A stretch of DNA of 64,000 bases from RYN-230 sp963717125 (GTDB taxonomy: Bacteria > Actinomycetota > Actinomycetes > Streptosporangiales > Streptosporangiaceae): positions 496,001 through 560,000 of the forward strand of contig CAVQVG010000020.1 of the NCBI GenBank assembly GCA_963717125.1. Direction: 5' to 3'. Positions 42,446-51,427 of the stretch are shown here, in pieces. Under the pieces are notes generated by a model. The model ran no database searches, was not told the origin of the DNA, and worked only from the letters and a program-made list of their open reading frames with translations. Every line of letters begins with the position of its first letter. Position 1 is the stretch's first letter. The translations under genes were made by a program, and so were the position numbers.

Positions 42446-42847
42446 ATGTACACGACTCAGCTAACCCGGCGGATGAGCGCTCCGCGCTCGGCCGTCTACC
42501 GGGCCCTGCTGGACGCGGGCGCGGTCGCCGCCTGGCGGGTGCCCAACGGGATGAGCAGCCAGGTACACGAATGGGAGCCCCAGGAGGGCGGGGCGTTCCG
42601 CGTCTCACTGAGCTACGACGCGCCGACCGGGACCGGCAAGACGGCGGAACACACCGATACCTACCACGGCCGGTTCGTCACGCTGGTGCCGGACCAGCAG
42701 GTGGTCGAGGTGCTGGAGTTCGAGACACAAGACCCGGAACTGCGCGGCGAGATGACCGTGACGACCACGCTGACCGATGCGGCCGACGGCACCCAGGTGC
42801 TGATGGTGCACGAGGGCATCCCGGGAGCTGCCGCGCTGGCCGGGTGA
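42446..42847 (+). CDS. SRPBCC (AHSA1-type) protein, 3' truncated
   Basis: 133 residues. AHSA1/START-like fold (MYTTQLTRRMSAPRSAVYRAL, WRVPNGMSSQVHEWEPQEGG, LMVHEGIP). Relatives continue about 20 residues after HEGIP with a final helix; here GAAALAG and a stop follow directly, at the point where the convergent LysR gene also loses its sequence. TAGGGT lies six nt before the ATG (leaderless). Confidence 0.75.
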   Translation: MYTTQLTRRMSAPRSAVYRALLDAGAVAAWRVPNGMSSQVHEWEPQEGGAFRVSLSYDAPTGTGKTAEHTDTYHGRFVTLVPDQQVVEVLEFETQDPELRGEMTVTTTLTDAADGTQVLMVHEGIPGAAALAG

Positions 42848-43274
42848 CGGCGCGGAACGATGCGTCGATCGTGCCGGACGCCGCGGCGGCGATGGCCGCG
42901 CCGGCGTCGAACAGCGTCACCACCTCGAGTTCGGTCTCCGGATGCGCGCGGTGGAAACCGCGCAGCAGACCGGCGGGCGCGAGTCCCCGGCCGACCACGT
43001 CGACCCGCAGCCCGCGGCGGCCGGGGCGCACCGAGGCGTAGGCCCGCTCCGCGGCCTGGAGGAGATCACGGGCGCGGGGCAGGAACGCCTGCCCGTCGAC
43101 GGTGAGCCGGGCGCCGCGGGCGGTGCGCGCGAACAGCCGCACCCCGAGGTCCTTCTCCAGCCCGGCGACGCGCTTGGACACGGCCTGCTGGGTGACCGAC
43201 AGGTCGGCGGCGGCTTCGGAGAACTGGCCCGCGTCCGCCACGGCGACGAAGGTGCGCACGGCATCGAGGTCCAC
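42823..43274 (-). pseudogene. LysR family regulator, C-terminal half missing
   Basis: From GTG 43274: LysR winged helix (LDAVRTFVAVADAGQFSEAA, LSVTQQAVSKRVAGLEKDLG, LFARTARGARLTVDG) and the start of the effector domain up to DASFRAVTRPARQLP. About 150 residues are present of roughly 300 expected. Beyond the junction with the SRPBCC gene the frame carries no LysR sequence. Divergent from the MFS gene, its likely former target. Confidence 0.75.
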
Positions 43275-43293
43275 GCCGCCCGACCCTAGCCAT

Positions 43294-43308
43294 ACAACCG
43301 AGGGTTGT
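43294..43308. promoter_or_regulatory. Palindromic LysR-type box
   Basis: ACAACC, GAG, GGTTGT: a perfect 6-3-6 palindrome between the divergent LysR and MFS genes, 20 bp from the LysR start. A further GGTTGT half-site lies about 15 bp downstream. Confidence 0.6.
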
Positions 43309-43367
43309 GGCGCGCCGGCCGGGCGGTTGTTTGCTCCGCTCCCCCGCGGCCCGCTTTGATCCCGGGC

Positions 43368-44618
43368 ATGATGACGAGGCGGTCGCTGGGTCGGCAGTTC
43401 GGGTGGCTCTACGCGGCGTACGCGGTCAGCGCGTACGGCTCGTGGCTCGGCTTCGGCGCGTTCCCGCTGATCGCGATCCGGGTGCTGCACGCCGGGCCGG
43501 CCGAGGTGTCCGCGCTGTCCGCGGCCGGGCTGGCGGCCGGCGCGGTGGTCGCGGTCCCGCTCGGCCCGTGGGTAGAGTTCCGCCGCAAGCGGCCGGTGAT
43601 GATCGGGATGGACCTGATCCGGTTCGCGGCGCTGCTGACCATCCCGGTGGCGTACGCCTTCGGCTGGCTCAGCTTCGCCCAGCTGCTGGCCGTGTCGGTC
43701 GTCGTGGCCGCGGCCAAGATCGCGTTCAACTCGGCCAGCGGCGCGTTCCTCAAGACGCTGCTGGACGGCCCGGACCTGCTGGTCGCGAGCAGCCGGTTCG
43801 AGTCCACCTCCTGGACCGCCACCGTGCTCGGCCCGCCGCTCGGCGGGGCGCTGATCGGGCTGCTCGGCCCGGTGGTCACCGTACTGGCCGACGCGGTCAG
43901 CTACCTGCTGTCGGCGGCCGGCATCACCGCCATCGGCGGCCACGAGGCGCGCCCGGAGCGGACCGGGGCGGCCCGGCTGCGGGCCGCGGACCTGCTCGAC
44001 GGGTGGCGGTACACGCTGGCCCACCCGACGCTGCGGCCGCTGCTGGCGAACTCGATCCTGGTCGGTGGCCTGATCCTGGCGACCGAGCCGCTGATCGCCG
44101 TGCTCATGCTGGGCCAGCTGCACTTCGCCCCGTGGCAGTACAGCCTGGCGTTCGCCGCGCCGTGTGTCGGCGGCCTGATCGGCGCCCGGATGGCCCGCCG
44201 GCTGGCCGCGCGGTTCGGGCTGCACCGGGTCATGATCACCGCCGGGACGCTGAGCGCCGGCTGGCCGGTCTGGCTGGCCTTCATCCGCCCCGGCGTGGCC
44301 GGGCTCGTGCTGGTCATCGCCGTCCAGCTCGGGCTGGTCACCTGCATGGGCGTGTTCAACCCGCTGTACGCCACCTACCGGCTGGAGCAGACTCGCCCGG
44401 ACCGGGTCGCCCGCGTGCTGACCGCTTGGTCGGTGACCAAGAGCGCCACCATCGCCGTGCTGACCGCGCTGTGGGGCCTGCTGGCCACCCTGACCAGCCC
44501 GCGCATCGCGATCGCCGTGGCCGGGGTGCTCATCCTGGGCACCCCGCTGCTGCTGCCCCGGCCCGCTCAGGTGCTGGCGACCAGCTCGACGTCGAAGCCG
44601 TCCGCGTTGGCCAGGTAG
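43368..44618 (+). CDS. MFS transporter (exporter)
   Basis: 416 residues, about twelve transmembrane helices (FGWLYAAYAVSAYGSWLGFG, SALSAAGLAAGAVVAVPLG, FESTSWTATVLGPPLGGALIG). The motif A equivalent is VPLGPWVEFRRKRPVMIG. Close to the actinobacterial drug/metabolite exporters of the MFS_3 type. Start at the first of two adjacent ATGs. Confidence 0.85.
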   Translation: MMTRRSLGRQFGWLYAAYAVSAYGSWLGFGAFPLIAIRVLHAGPAEVSALSAAGLAAGAVVAVPLGPWVEFRRKRPVMIGMDLIRFAALLTIPVAYAFGWLSFAQLLAVSVVVAAAKIAFNSASGAFLKTLLDGPDLLVASSRFESTSWTATVLGPPLGGALIGLLGPVVTVLADAVSYLLSAAGITAIGGHEARPERTGAARLRAADLLDGWRYTLAHPTLRPLLANSILVGGLILATEPLIAVLMLGQLHFAPWQYSLAFAAPCVGGLIGARMARRLAARFGLHRVMITAGTLSAGWPVWLAFIRPGVAGLVLVIAVQLGLVTCMGVFNPLYATYRLEQTRPDRVARVLTAWSVTKSATIAVLTALWGLLATLTSPRIAIAVAGVLILGTPLLLPRPAQVLATSSTSKPSALAR

Positions 44619-44659
44619 CCCAGAACAACCTGTCGGTGGGCCGAGATACTGTTCACCTG

Positions 44660-47600
44660 ATGCTGGAGATGTTTCACCCTGCGGTACGGGCCTGGTTCGA
44701 GCGGCGGTTCCCGGCCGGCCCGACCGAGCCGCAGGCCGGGGCCTGGCAGGAGGTCGACGCGGGCCGCCACACCCTGATCGCCGCGCCCACCGGTTCCGGC
44801 AAGACGCTGGCGGCGTTCCTGGTCTGCATCGACCGGATCTACCGCGCGCACGAGATCAACGGGGCGGACGGGGCTGCCCCGGAGCCGGGCAAGGCCCCGC
44901 AGGTGGTCTACGTGTCCCCGCTCAAAGCGCTAGCGGTCGACATCTGGCAGAACCTGGAGCGTCCCCTGGCCGAGATCGCCGAGGTGGCGGCCGGGATGGG
45001 GCGGTCCGCCCCGGACATCCGGGTGGCGGTGCGCACCGGCGACACGGCCGCGGCCGAGCGGGCCGCGATGCTCAAGCGGCCGCCGGACTTCCTGATCACC
45101 ACCCCCGAGTCGCTGTACCTGCTCGTCACCGGGGACCGCGCGCGGGCCATGCTGCGCCCGGTCAAGACCGTGATCGTGGACGAGATCCACGCGGTCGCGG
45201 GCAACAAGCGCGGCTCGCACCTGGCGCTCACCCTGGAACGGCTGGATCACCTGGCCGAGTCGCCGGTGCAGCGGATCGGCCTGTCCGCCACCCAGCGGCC
45301 GATCGAGAAGGTGGCCCGGCTGCTGGTCGGCGCGGGCCCGGACCGGTCCCGCCCGGACGGGTCGCCGCGCTGCGCGATCGTGGACTCCGGGCACCAGCGC
45401 GACCTGGACCTGGCCATCGAGCTGCCCGACGACGAGCTGGGTGCGGTCGCGTCCAGCGAGCAGATGGCCCAGGTCCTGGACATGATCGCGGGGCACGTGG
45501 CGGCCCACCGCACCACGCTGGTGTTCGTGAACACCCGCCGGATGGCCGAGCGGGCCGCCCACCAGCTCGGCGAGCGCCTCGGCGACGACCAGGTCGCGGC
45601 GCACCACGGCAGCCTGTCCAAGGACCGGCGGCAGCGGGTGGAGGCCCGGCTACGGGCCGGCGACCTGCGCGCCCTGGTCGCGACCGCGTCCCTGGAGCTG
45701 GGCATCGACATCGGCCCGGTGGAGCTGGTCTGCCAGATCGGGTCGCCGCGCAGCTTCGCCACGTTCCTGCAGCGGGTCGGCCGGTCCAACCACACCCGGA
45801 CCGGCACCCCGGCCGGCCGGCTGTACCCGACCTCGCGCGACGAACTGGTGGAGTGCGCCGCGCTGCTCCGCGGGGTGCGGGCGGGCCGGCTCGACGCGCT
45901 GATCGTGCCGGACGGGCCGCTGGACATCCTGGCCCAGCACATGATCGCCGAGTGCGCGGCCGCGGACTGGGCGGAAGACGAACTGCTGGCCCTGGCCCGC
46001 CGCGCGGCCCCGTTCGAGGGGCTGTCGGCCGAAGACTTCGACGACGTCGCCGAGCTGGTCTCCGAGGGCATCCGCACCGGCCGCGGCCGCCGCGCCGCGT
46101 GGCTGCACCGCGACCGGGTGGCGGGCCGGCTGCGCGGCCGCCGCGGCGCCCGGATCGCCGCGCTGACCTCCGGCGGGGCCATCCCCGAGCTGGGCGACTA
46201 CCGGGTGCTGGCCGAGCCGGACAACGCCGTGGTCGGCACCGTGAACGAGGACTGGGCCATCGAGTCGATGGCCGGCGACGTGTTCCTGCTCGGCACCCAC
46301 TCGTGGCGGATCCGCCGGGTCGAGCCGGGCATCGTCCGGGTCGAGGACGCGCACGGCGCGCCGCCCTCCGTCCCGTTCTGGCTGGGCGAGGCCCCGGGCC
46401 GCACCCGCGAGCTGTCCGAGGAAGTCTCCACGCTCCGGTCCCAGCTCGCCAATTTGCTTAACGCCGGCGCCGCGTCGGCCGCCGTGGACTGGCTCGCGGC
46501 CGCATGCGGGCTGGACAACGCGGCCGCGGCCACGATCGTGGCCTACTTGTCAGCCGGGCGGGAGCAGCTCGGCGGAGTGCTGCCCACGATGGACACCATC
46601 GTGCTCGAGCGGTTCTTCGATGAGGCGGGCGGCATGCAGCTGGTCGGGCACGCCCCGTTCGGCGCCCGGGTCAACCGCGCGCTCGGCCTGGCCCTGCGCA
46701 AGCGGTTCTGCGTCTCGTTCGACTTCGAGCTGCAGGCTGCCGCCAGCGACGACGCGATCCTGCTCTCGCTCGGGCCGCAGCACAGCTTCCCGCTGGACCG
46801 GGTGCCGCACTTCCTGGCGTCGGCCACGGTGGAGGACGTGGTCCGCCAGGCCGTGCTCACCTCGCCGCTGTTCCAGGCCCGCTGGCGGTGGAATCTGAAC
46901 CGCTCGCTGGCCGTGCTGCGGATGCGCGGCGGCAAGAAGAACCCGCCCGCCATCCAGCGGATGGAGTCCGACGACCTGATGGCCGCGGTGTTCCCCACCC
47001 TGGCCGCCTGCCAGGAGAACGTGGCCCCCGGCCCGCTGGACATCCCGGATCACCCGCTGGTCCGGCAGACGCTGCACGACTGCCTGCACGAGGCGATGGA
47101 CATCGACGGCCTCCGCGAACTGCTGCGTGGCATCGAAACCGGCCTGGTCAAGGTCGAGGTGCGGGACACCACCGAGCCGTCCGTGCTGGCCCACGAAATC
47201 CTCAACGGGCAGCCGTTCACGTTCCTGGACGACGCCCCGCTGGAAGAACGCCGCAGCCGGGCCGTGCCGCTGCCCCGCGGGCTGCCGGTCGAGGCGCGCG
47301 AGCTGGGCCGACTGGACCCGGCGGCCATCGAGCGGGTGATCGCCCAGGTCCGGCCGGACCCGCGGGACGCGGACGAGCTGCACGACCTGCTGATGACGGT
47401 GCTGGTGCACCGGCCAGAAGCGGACTGGCAGGACATGTTCGGCACCCTGGTGGACGCGGCCCGCGCGGTGACCGTCGAGTCGCCGGCCGGGCCGCTGTGG
47501 TGCGCGGTGGAGCGCCGCCCGGCCGTCGAGGCGTTGTTCCCCGGCGCGCCGGTCCGGCCCGACCACCCCTGCCCGGTCCCGGCCGGCGAGGTCGAGGAGG

Positions 47601-48943
47601 ACGCGGCCGCGGCGGACGTGCTGCGCGGCCACCTGGAGTACCGCGGACCGTCCACCGCGGCCATGCTGAGCGACGCGACCGGGCTGCCCGCGGACCTGGT
47701 GCTGATCGGGCTGGCCCGGCTGGAGGCCGAGGGCTTCGCGGTCCGCGGCAAGTTCACCGCGCCGGATGCGCCGGAGGAGTTCTGCGCCCGGCGGCTGCTG
47801 GCCCGCGTGCACGGCTACACCCGGCAGCGGCAGCGCCGGGAGATCGAGCCGGTCAGCGCCCGCGACTTCGTCCGGTTCCTGCTCCGCTGGCAGCACGTGG
47901 CCCCGGGCACCCAGCGCGAGGGCCGGTTCGGCGTGACCAGCGTGGTCGAGCAGTTGCAGGGGTTCGAGCTGGCCGCCGGGGCCTGGGAGAGCCACGTGCT
48001 CGCCGCCCGGGTGACCGGCTACCGCCGCGAATGGCTGGATGACCTGTGCATTTCCGGCCAGGTCAGCTGGGGCCGCCTGTCCGTGAGGGACGCCGAGCCG
48101 GTTCCGGAGCCGCGGCCTGGCGAAGCCGGCCCAAGGGGCAAGCGGAGCGGCTTGTCCCCGTCCCGGGCCACCCCGATCACCCTGACCATCCGGGATGACC
48201 TGCCCTGGCTGCTCCGGGTGGCCCGCGGCGACCTGTGCCCGGCCGAGCCGGGCCCGGGCCGCACCACCGACGTGCTCGAGGCGCTCCGCCAGCACGGTGC
48301 GCTGTTCCGGCCGGACCTGGCTACCCGGACCGGCCGCCTGCCCAGCGAGGTCGACGAGGCGCTGTGGGACGGCGTGGCCCGCGGCCTGATCACCGCGGAT
48401 GGTTTCCGCGCCGTCCGCTCCCTGCTGCGCAGCCGCAGCCGGCCCAGCTACCCGCAGCGGCGCGGCCTGCGCGGTGGGCTGCGCCGCGGCGCGCCCGGCA
48501 CCGGCCCAGCCGGGCGCTGGTCGCTGCTCCCCGCGCCGATGCCGCCGGGCGACCCGGACGAGCTGGCCGAGGCGGCCGCCGAACAGCTCATCGTGCGCTG
48601 GGGCGTGGTGTTCCGGGACCTGGTCCGCCGGGAGAACCTGGCCGTCCCGTGGCGGGAGATCCTGTGGGCGTTCCGCCGGATGGAAGCCCGCGGCACCATC
48701 CGCGGCGGCCGGTTCGTCACCGGGTTCAGCGGGGAGCAGTTCGCCCACCCGGATGCCGTGGACGTGCTGCGGGAGGTGCGCAAGCAGCGGCTGACCGGCG
48801 AGACCGTCGAGCTGTCGGCGGCCGACCCGCTGAACCTGACCGGGATCATCTTGCCCGGGCCGCGCGTGCCCGCCATCCACGCGAACACGGTGACCTACAC
48901 CGACGGCGCCGTACCGCCCGAGCGCGTGAGCGAACTAGCCTAA
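44660..48943 (+). CDS. lhr: ATP-dependent large helicase-related protein Lhr
   Basis: 1427 residues. Superfamily 2 helicase: Walker A APTGSGKT near residue 40, DEIH box in VIVDEIHAVAGNKRG, motif III LSATQRP, and the C-terminal helicase motifs (AAHHGSLSKDRRQRVE, QRVGRSNH). The long Lhr-specific winged-helix and C-terminal domains follow. Lhr is a single-stranded DNA translocase and helicase involved in DNA repair, often with an endonuclease VIII-like partner; none is adjacent here. TACTGT lies seven nt before the ATG, supporting this start and a leaderless mRNA. Confidence 0.92.
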   Translation: MLEMFHPAVRAWFERRFPAGPTEPQAGAWQEVDAGRHTLIAAPTGSGKTLAAFLVCIDRIYRAHEINGADGAAPEPGKAPQVVYVSPLKALAVDIWQNLERPLAEIAEVAAGMGRSAPDIRVAVRTGDTAAAERAAMLKRPPDFLITTPESLYLLVTGDRARAMLRPVKTVIVDEIHAVAGNKRGSHLALTLERLDHLAESPVQRIGLSATQRPIEKVARLLVGAGPDRSRPDGSPRCAIVDSGHQRDLDLAIELPDDELGAVASSEQMAQVLDMIAGHVAAHRTTLVFVNTRRMAERAAHQLGERLGDDQVAAHHGSLSKDRRQRVEARLRAGDLRALVATASLELGIDIGPVELVCQIGSPRSFATFLQRVGRSNHTRTGTPAGRLYPTSRDELVECAALLRGVRAGRLDALIVPDGPLDILAQHMIAECAAADWAEDELLALARRAAPFEGLSAEDFDDVAELVSEGIRTGRGRRAAWLHRDRVAGRLRGRRGARIAALTSGGAIPELGDYRVLAEPDNAVVGTVNEDWAIESMAGDVFLLGTHSWRIRRVEPGIVRVEDAHGAPPSVPFWLGEAPGRTRELSEEVSTLRSQLANLLNAGAASAAVDWLAAACGLDNAAAATIVAYLSAGREQLGGVLPTMDTIVLERFFDEAGGMQLVGHAPFGARVNRALGLALRKRFCVSFDFELQAAASDDAILLSLGPQHSFPLDRVPHFLASATVEDVVRQAVLTSPLFQARWRWNLNRSLAVLRMRGGKKNPPAIQRMESDDLMAAVFPTLAACQENVAPGPLDIPDHPLVRQTLHDCLHEAMDIDGLRELLRGIETGLVKVEVRDTTEPSVLAHEILNGQPFTFLDDAPLEERRSRAVPLPRGLPVEARELGRLDPAAIERVIAQVRPDPRDADELHDLLMTVLVHRPEADWQDMFGTLVDAARAVTVESPAGPLWCAVERRPAVEALFPGAPVRPDHPCPVPAGEVEEDAAAADVLRGHLEYRGPSTAAMLSDATGLPADLVLIGLARLEAEGFAVRGKFTAPDAPEEFCARRLLARVHGYTRQRQRREIEPVSARDFVRFLLRWQHVAPGTQREGRFGVTSVVEQLQGFELAAGAWESHVLAARVTGYRREWLDDLCISGQVSWGRLSVRDAEPVPEPRPGEAGPRGKRSGLSPSRATPITLTIRDDLPWLLRVARGDLCPAEPGPGRTTDVLEALRQHGALFRPDLATRTGRLPSEVDEALWDGVARGLITADGFRAVRSLLRSRSRPSYPQRRGLRGGLRRGAPGTGPAGRWSLLPAPMPPGDPDELAEAAAEQLIVRWGVVFRDLVRRENLAVPWREILWAFRRMEARGTIRGGRFVTGFSGEQFAHPDAVDVLREVRKQRLTGETVELSAADPLNLTGIILPGPRVPAIHANTVTYTDGAVPPERVSELA

Positions 48944-48983
48944 CCGTCTTCCCGTCCGTTCGACAGTGTGTTTGAATAGCGGC

Positions 48984-49814
48984 ATGCAGGCAGACGTGAT
49001 CGCTGCCAGTTACCCCGTGGTTGCGGGGTTGCTGGGCTTCGGCGCGGCCGGGCTGGCCGCCGCGGTGGTGGCCATGGCCTGGAGTGTGCACGCGCGGCAG
49101 ATCCAGCTGGCCGAGCAGCTGGCCCGCCGGCAGTTCATCGTGACCAGTGGGCCGCCCCACCCGCTGGAAGCCGACACTCCGCCGCCCGCCACCGAGCACT
49201 TGAACGGAAAGGGTGGCGCCGGGCCGGCGCCCCCGGTGGTCATCGACGGGCCGGACACCGTGCTGGCCGGCGAGCAGGCCCGGTACCGGGTGCGGCCGTC
49301 GGGCAGCCGGAAGGTGGCTTCGTGGTCGGTCGGCGGCGGCGCGGTCGCCCACTCCCCCGATCCGGCTTACCCCGATGACCTGCTGCTGATCGCGGAACAG
49401 CCGGGTGCCCTGCTGCTCACCGTGCGGGTGCGCGACGGCATGATGGAGCGCCGCGGCACCAAGTCAGTCACCGCGGTGCAGGACGTGGCCACGCCCACGC
49501 CGCCGTTCCCGCTCCGGCTGTTCCTCCAGGGCTGGGGCCTGATCGTGGTGGCGGTCCTGGTCATCGGGTTCGCCGGCGCGCTGGCCGCGCTGGGCAACCT
49601 GTCGTCGGCGGACTTCATCGCGCTGACCGTCCCCCTGGCCGCGCTGCTCGGCGTGGTCACCGTGGCCCGGGGCCCAGCTGACCCGGACAGCCGCCCGGCC
49701 CGTGGCCGCAATGCCAGCTGGCTCCGGCCGCAGGACCCGGCTGGCCGGCCCCCGGCCGCCGACAGCATGCAGCCAACCCTCGACCAGATGATCCACCCCG
49801 ACGCCGGCCGATGA
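48984..49814 (+). CDS. Two-helix membrane protein with an Ig-like domain
   Basis: 276 residues. A helix at 8-34 (VVAGLLGFGAAGLAAAVVAMAW), a middle domain (VVIDGPDTVLAGEQARYRV, WSVGGGAVAHSPD, GALLLTVRVRDG) resembling a PKD/Ig-like fold, and a second pair of helices (WGLIVVAVLVIGFAGALAAL, FIALTVPLAALLGVVTVA). Function unknown. Confidence 0.65.
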   Translation: MQADVIAASYPVVAGLLGFGAAGLAAAVVAMAWSVHARQIQLAEQLARRQFIVTSGPPHPLEADTPPPATEHLNGKGGAGPAPPVVIDGPDTVLAGEQARYRVRPSGSRKVASWSVGGGAVAHSPDPAYPDDLLLIAEQPGALLLTVRVRDGMMERRGTKSVTAVQDVATPTPPFPLRLFLQGWGLIVVAVLVIGFAGALAALGNLSSADFIALTVPLAALLGVVTVARGPADPDSRPARGRNASWLRPQDPAGRPPAADSMQPTLDQMIHPDAGR

Positions 49815-49861
49815 TCCACCCCGGCACCGGCCGGCTGAGCTGATGTGATGCACTGGGGGCC

Positions 49862-50170
49862 ATGACTGACTTGCCGCTGGCCTGTACGTTGGGGCTCGCC
49901 GATGGCGCGGAACGGTTCCGCCGCTGGCGCGAGCTGGCGGCCGAGGCGGCCCCGGTCGCACGCCGTACCGAGGGCCGGCTGGAGGTCCGCTACCAGCCGG
50001 GGCCAGGCATCTTCGACGAGCTGCGCGCCCTCGCCGCGGCCGAGGCCGAGTGCTGCGCGTTCGTCGCCTGGGCGGTCACCGAACAGGCCGGGGACCCCAC
50101 CCTGGTCGTCTCGGCCCCGCCGGACGCGCCCAGCAACATCGAGCCGATCGCCAAGTTGTTCCGGGCCTGA
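49862..50170 (+). CDS. Conserved hypothetical protein with vicinal cysteines
   Basis: 102 residues. The central EAECCAFVAWAVTEQ has adjacent Cys64-Cys65. Proteins of this size with an A-E-x-C-C-x-F pattern are widespread in actinobacteria, and some accompany metal-resistance genes (recollection). A GGGGG Shine-Dalgarno is present. Confidence 0.6.
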   Translation: MTDLPLACTLGLADGAERFRRWRELAAEAAPVARRTEGRLEVRYQPGPGIFDELRALAAAEAECCAFVAWAVTEQAGDPTLVVSAPPDAPSNIEPIAKLFRA

Positions 50171-50173
50171 GCG

Positions 50174-51286
50174 CTAGTCCTGCAGGCTGGGCAGCACCCG
50201 CCCGGCGGCGGGCAGGTCGGCCAGGATGTCCACCGGCTCCAGCCGCATCAGGTCGTCCCGGGTCCAGCTGCGGTGCAGTTCGGTGGCCAGCCGGTGCGCG
50301 TGCCGGAGCCGGGCGTGCTCCAGCTCGTTGCGCACGCTGCGGGCGTTGGCGAACTCCGGCTGCTGTCTCCGCCAGGTCAGGTAGTCGCGGAAGGCCAGTT
50401 CGGCCTCGTCGGACAGGTAGTAGGAAGACTGCTGCAGCATGACCCGGCCGATCGACACCAGCTCATCCAGGCCGTAGGCGGCGAAGTCGAGGTGATGCGC
50501 GACCCGTGAGTTCATCCCGGGATTGGACTGAAAGAACTCATCCATCCGGTCCTTGTAGCCAGCCAGGATGACGACGAGCTTGTCGCGCTCGTTCTCCATG
50601 ACCTGGAGCAGGATGTCGATGACCTCCTGGCCGTAGTCCCGCGAGTCCGACGCCCGGTACAGGTAGTACGCCTCGTCGATGAACAGCACCCCGCCCATGG
50701 CCCGGTCCAGCACCCGCTTGGTCCGCGGCGCGGTCTGCCCGACGAACTCGCCGACCAGGTCGTCCCGCATGGCGTGGACCAACTGGCCCTGCTCCAGGTA
50801 GCCGAGCCGGTGCAGCATCTCGGCCATCCGCAGCGCCACCGTCGTCTTCCCGGTGCCCGGCGGGCCGGTGAAGCACATGTGCAGGTTCGGCCGGGGCGCC
50901 TCCAGGCCGAACCGGCGCCGGGCCCGGTCCACCAGCAGCAGCGCCCCCACCTCCTGCATCTTCTGCTTCACCGGGACCAGCCCAACCAGGTCCCGGTCCA
51001 GGGCCGCGAACACCTCGTCGATGTTGGCCGCGCTGCGTTCGGTGGCGAACGTGACGGTGGCATCCGGCGGCAGCAGGTCGGTCTTCGCACGGCGCCGGCC
51101 GGGCCGGGCGGGCGGGCTGGCCAGCACCCTCCCGGTGGACGGCTGGGCGCCGGCCATTATTGCCTCCGCCTGCTTCTCGTCCGCGTGAGCCTTCCGGAGG
51201 CCGCGCAGTGCGAGGATGACCAGGGCGCCCAGCGCGGCGAGTCCCGCCCCGATGTCGATCAGCGCCGACGCGATGTGTGAGTGCAT
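50174..51286 (-). CDS. Membrane-anchored CbbX-like AAA+ ATPase
   Basis: 370 residues. Residues 8-29 form a transmembrane helix (ALIDIGAGLAALGALVILAL). The AAA+ core matches CbbX, the red-type Rubisco activase: Walker A GPPGTGKTT at 141-149, Walker B GVLFIDEAYYLY, RDYGQEVIDILLQVMEN, VILAGYKDRMDEFF, and FANARSVRNELEHAR (sensor 2). No Rubisco gene is in the window and CbbX proteins are normally soluble, so this is probably a remodelling ATPase for a membrane-associated target. Could also be related to EccA/SpoVK-type AAA proteins. Confidence 0.85.
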   Translation of the reverse strand: MHSHIASALIDIGAGLAALGALVILALRGLRKAHADEKQAEAIMAGAQPSTGRVLASPPARPGRRRAKTDLLPPDATVTFATERSAANIDEVFAALDRDLVGLVPVKQKMQEVGALLLVDRARRRFGLEAPRPNLHMCFTGPPGTGKTTVALRMAEMLHRLGYLEQGQLVHAMRDDLVGEFVGQTAPRTKRVLDRAMGGVLFIDEAYYLYRASDSRDYGQEVIDILLQVMENERDKLVVILAGYKDRMDEFFQSNPGMNSRVAHHLDFAAYGLDELVSIGRVMLQQSSYYLSDEAELAFRDYLTWRRQQPEFANARSVRNELEHARLRHAHRLATELHRSWTRDDLMRLEPVDILADLPAAGRVLPSLQD

Positions 51287-51427
51287 AAGCAGCTATCAGG
51301 CGCGGTGCCCGTCCTCCCCACTTCTCATGCATGGTAACTGGCCGGTCCAGTCGGGCAGGCGGGCAACGGGATGTCTGCGCGCAGCCGGGCCCGGGTAGGT
51401 GAGTGGGGAGGCGGCAGGGGGTTCGGC

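Noticed and set aside
43307..44659. N-terminal extension that would fuse about 450 residues to Lhr
   Set aside because: The upstream part is the +1 frame shadow of the MFS gene. Lhr begins at ATG 44660, where a TACTGT box lies seven nt upstream.
46550..48880. 776-codon open frame on the - strand opposite lhr
   Set aside because: Antisense shadow of a strongly conserved helicase; no family motifs.
50174..51286. Assignment as a true Rubisco activase (cbbX)
   Set aside because: Sequence supports the CbbX-like AAA+ core, but the membrane helix and lack of cbb genes in the window argue against giving the gene symbol.
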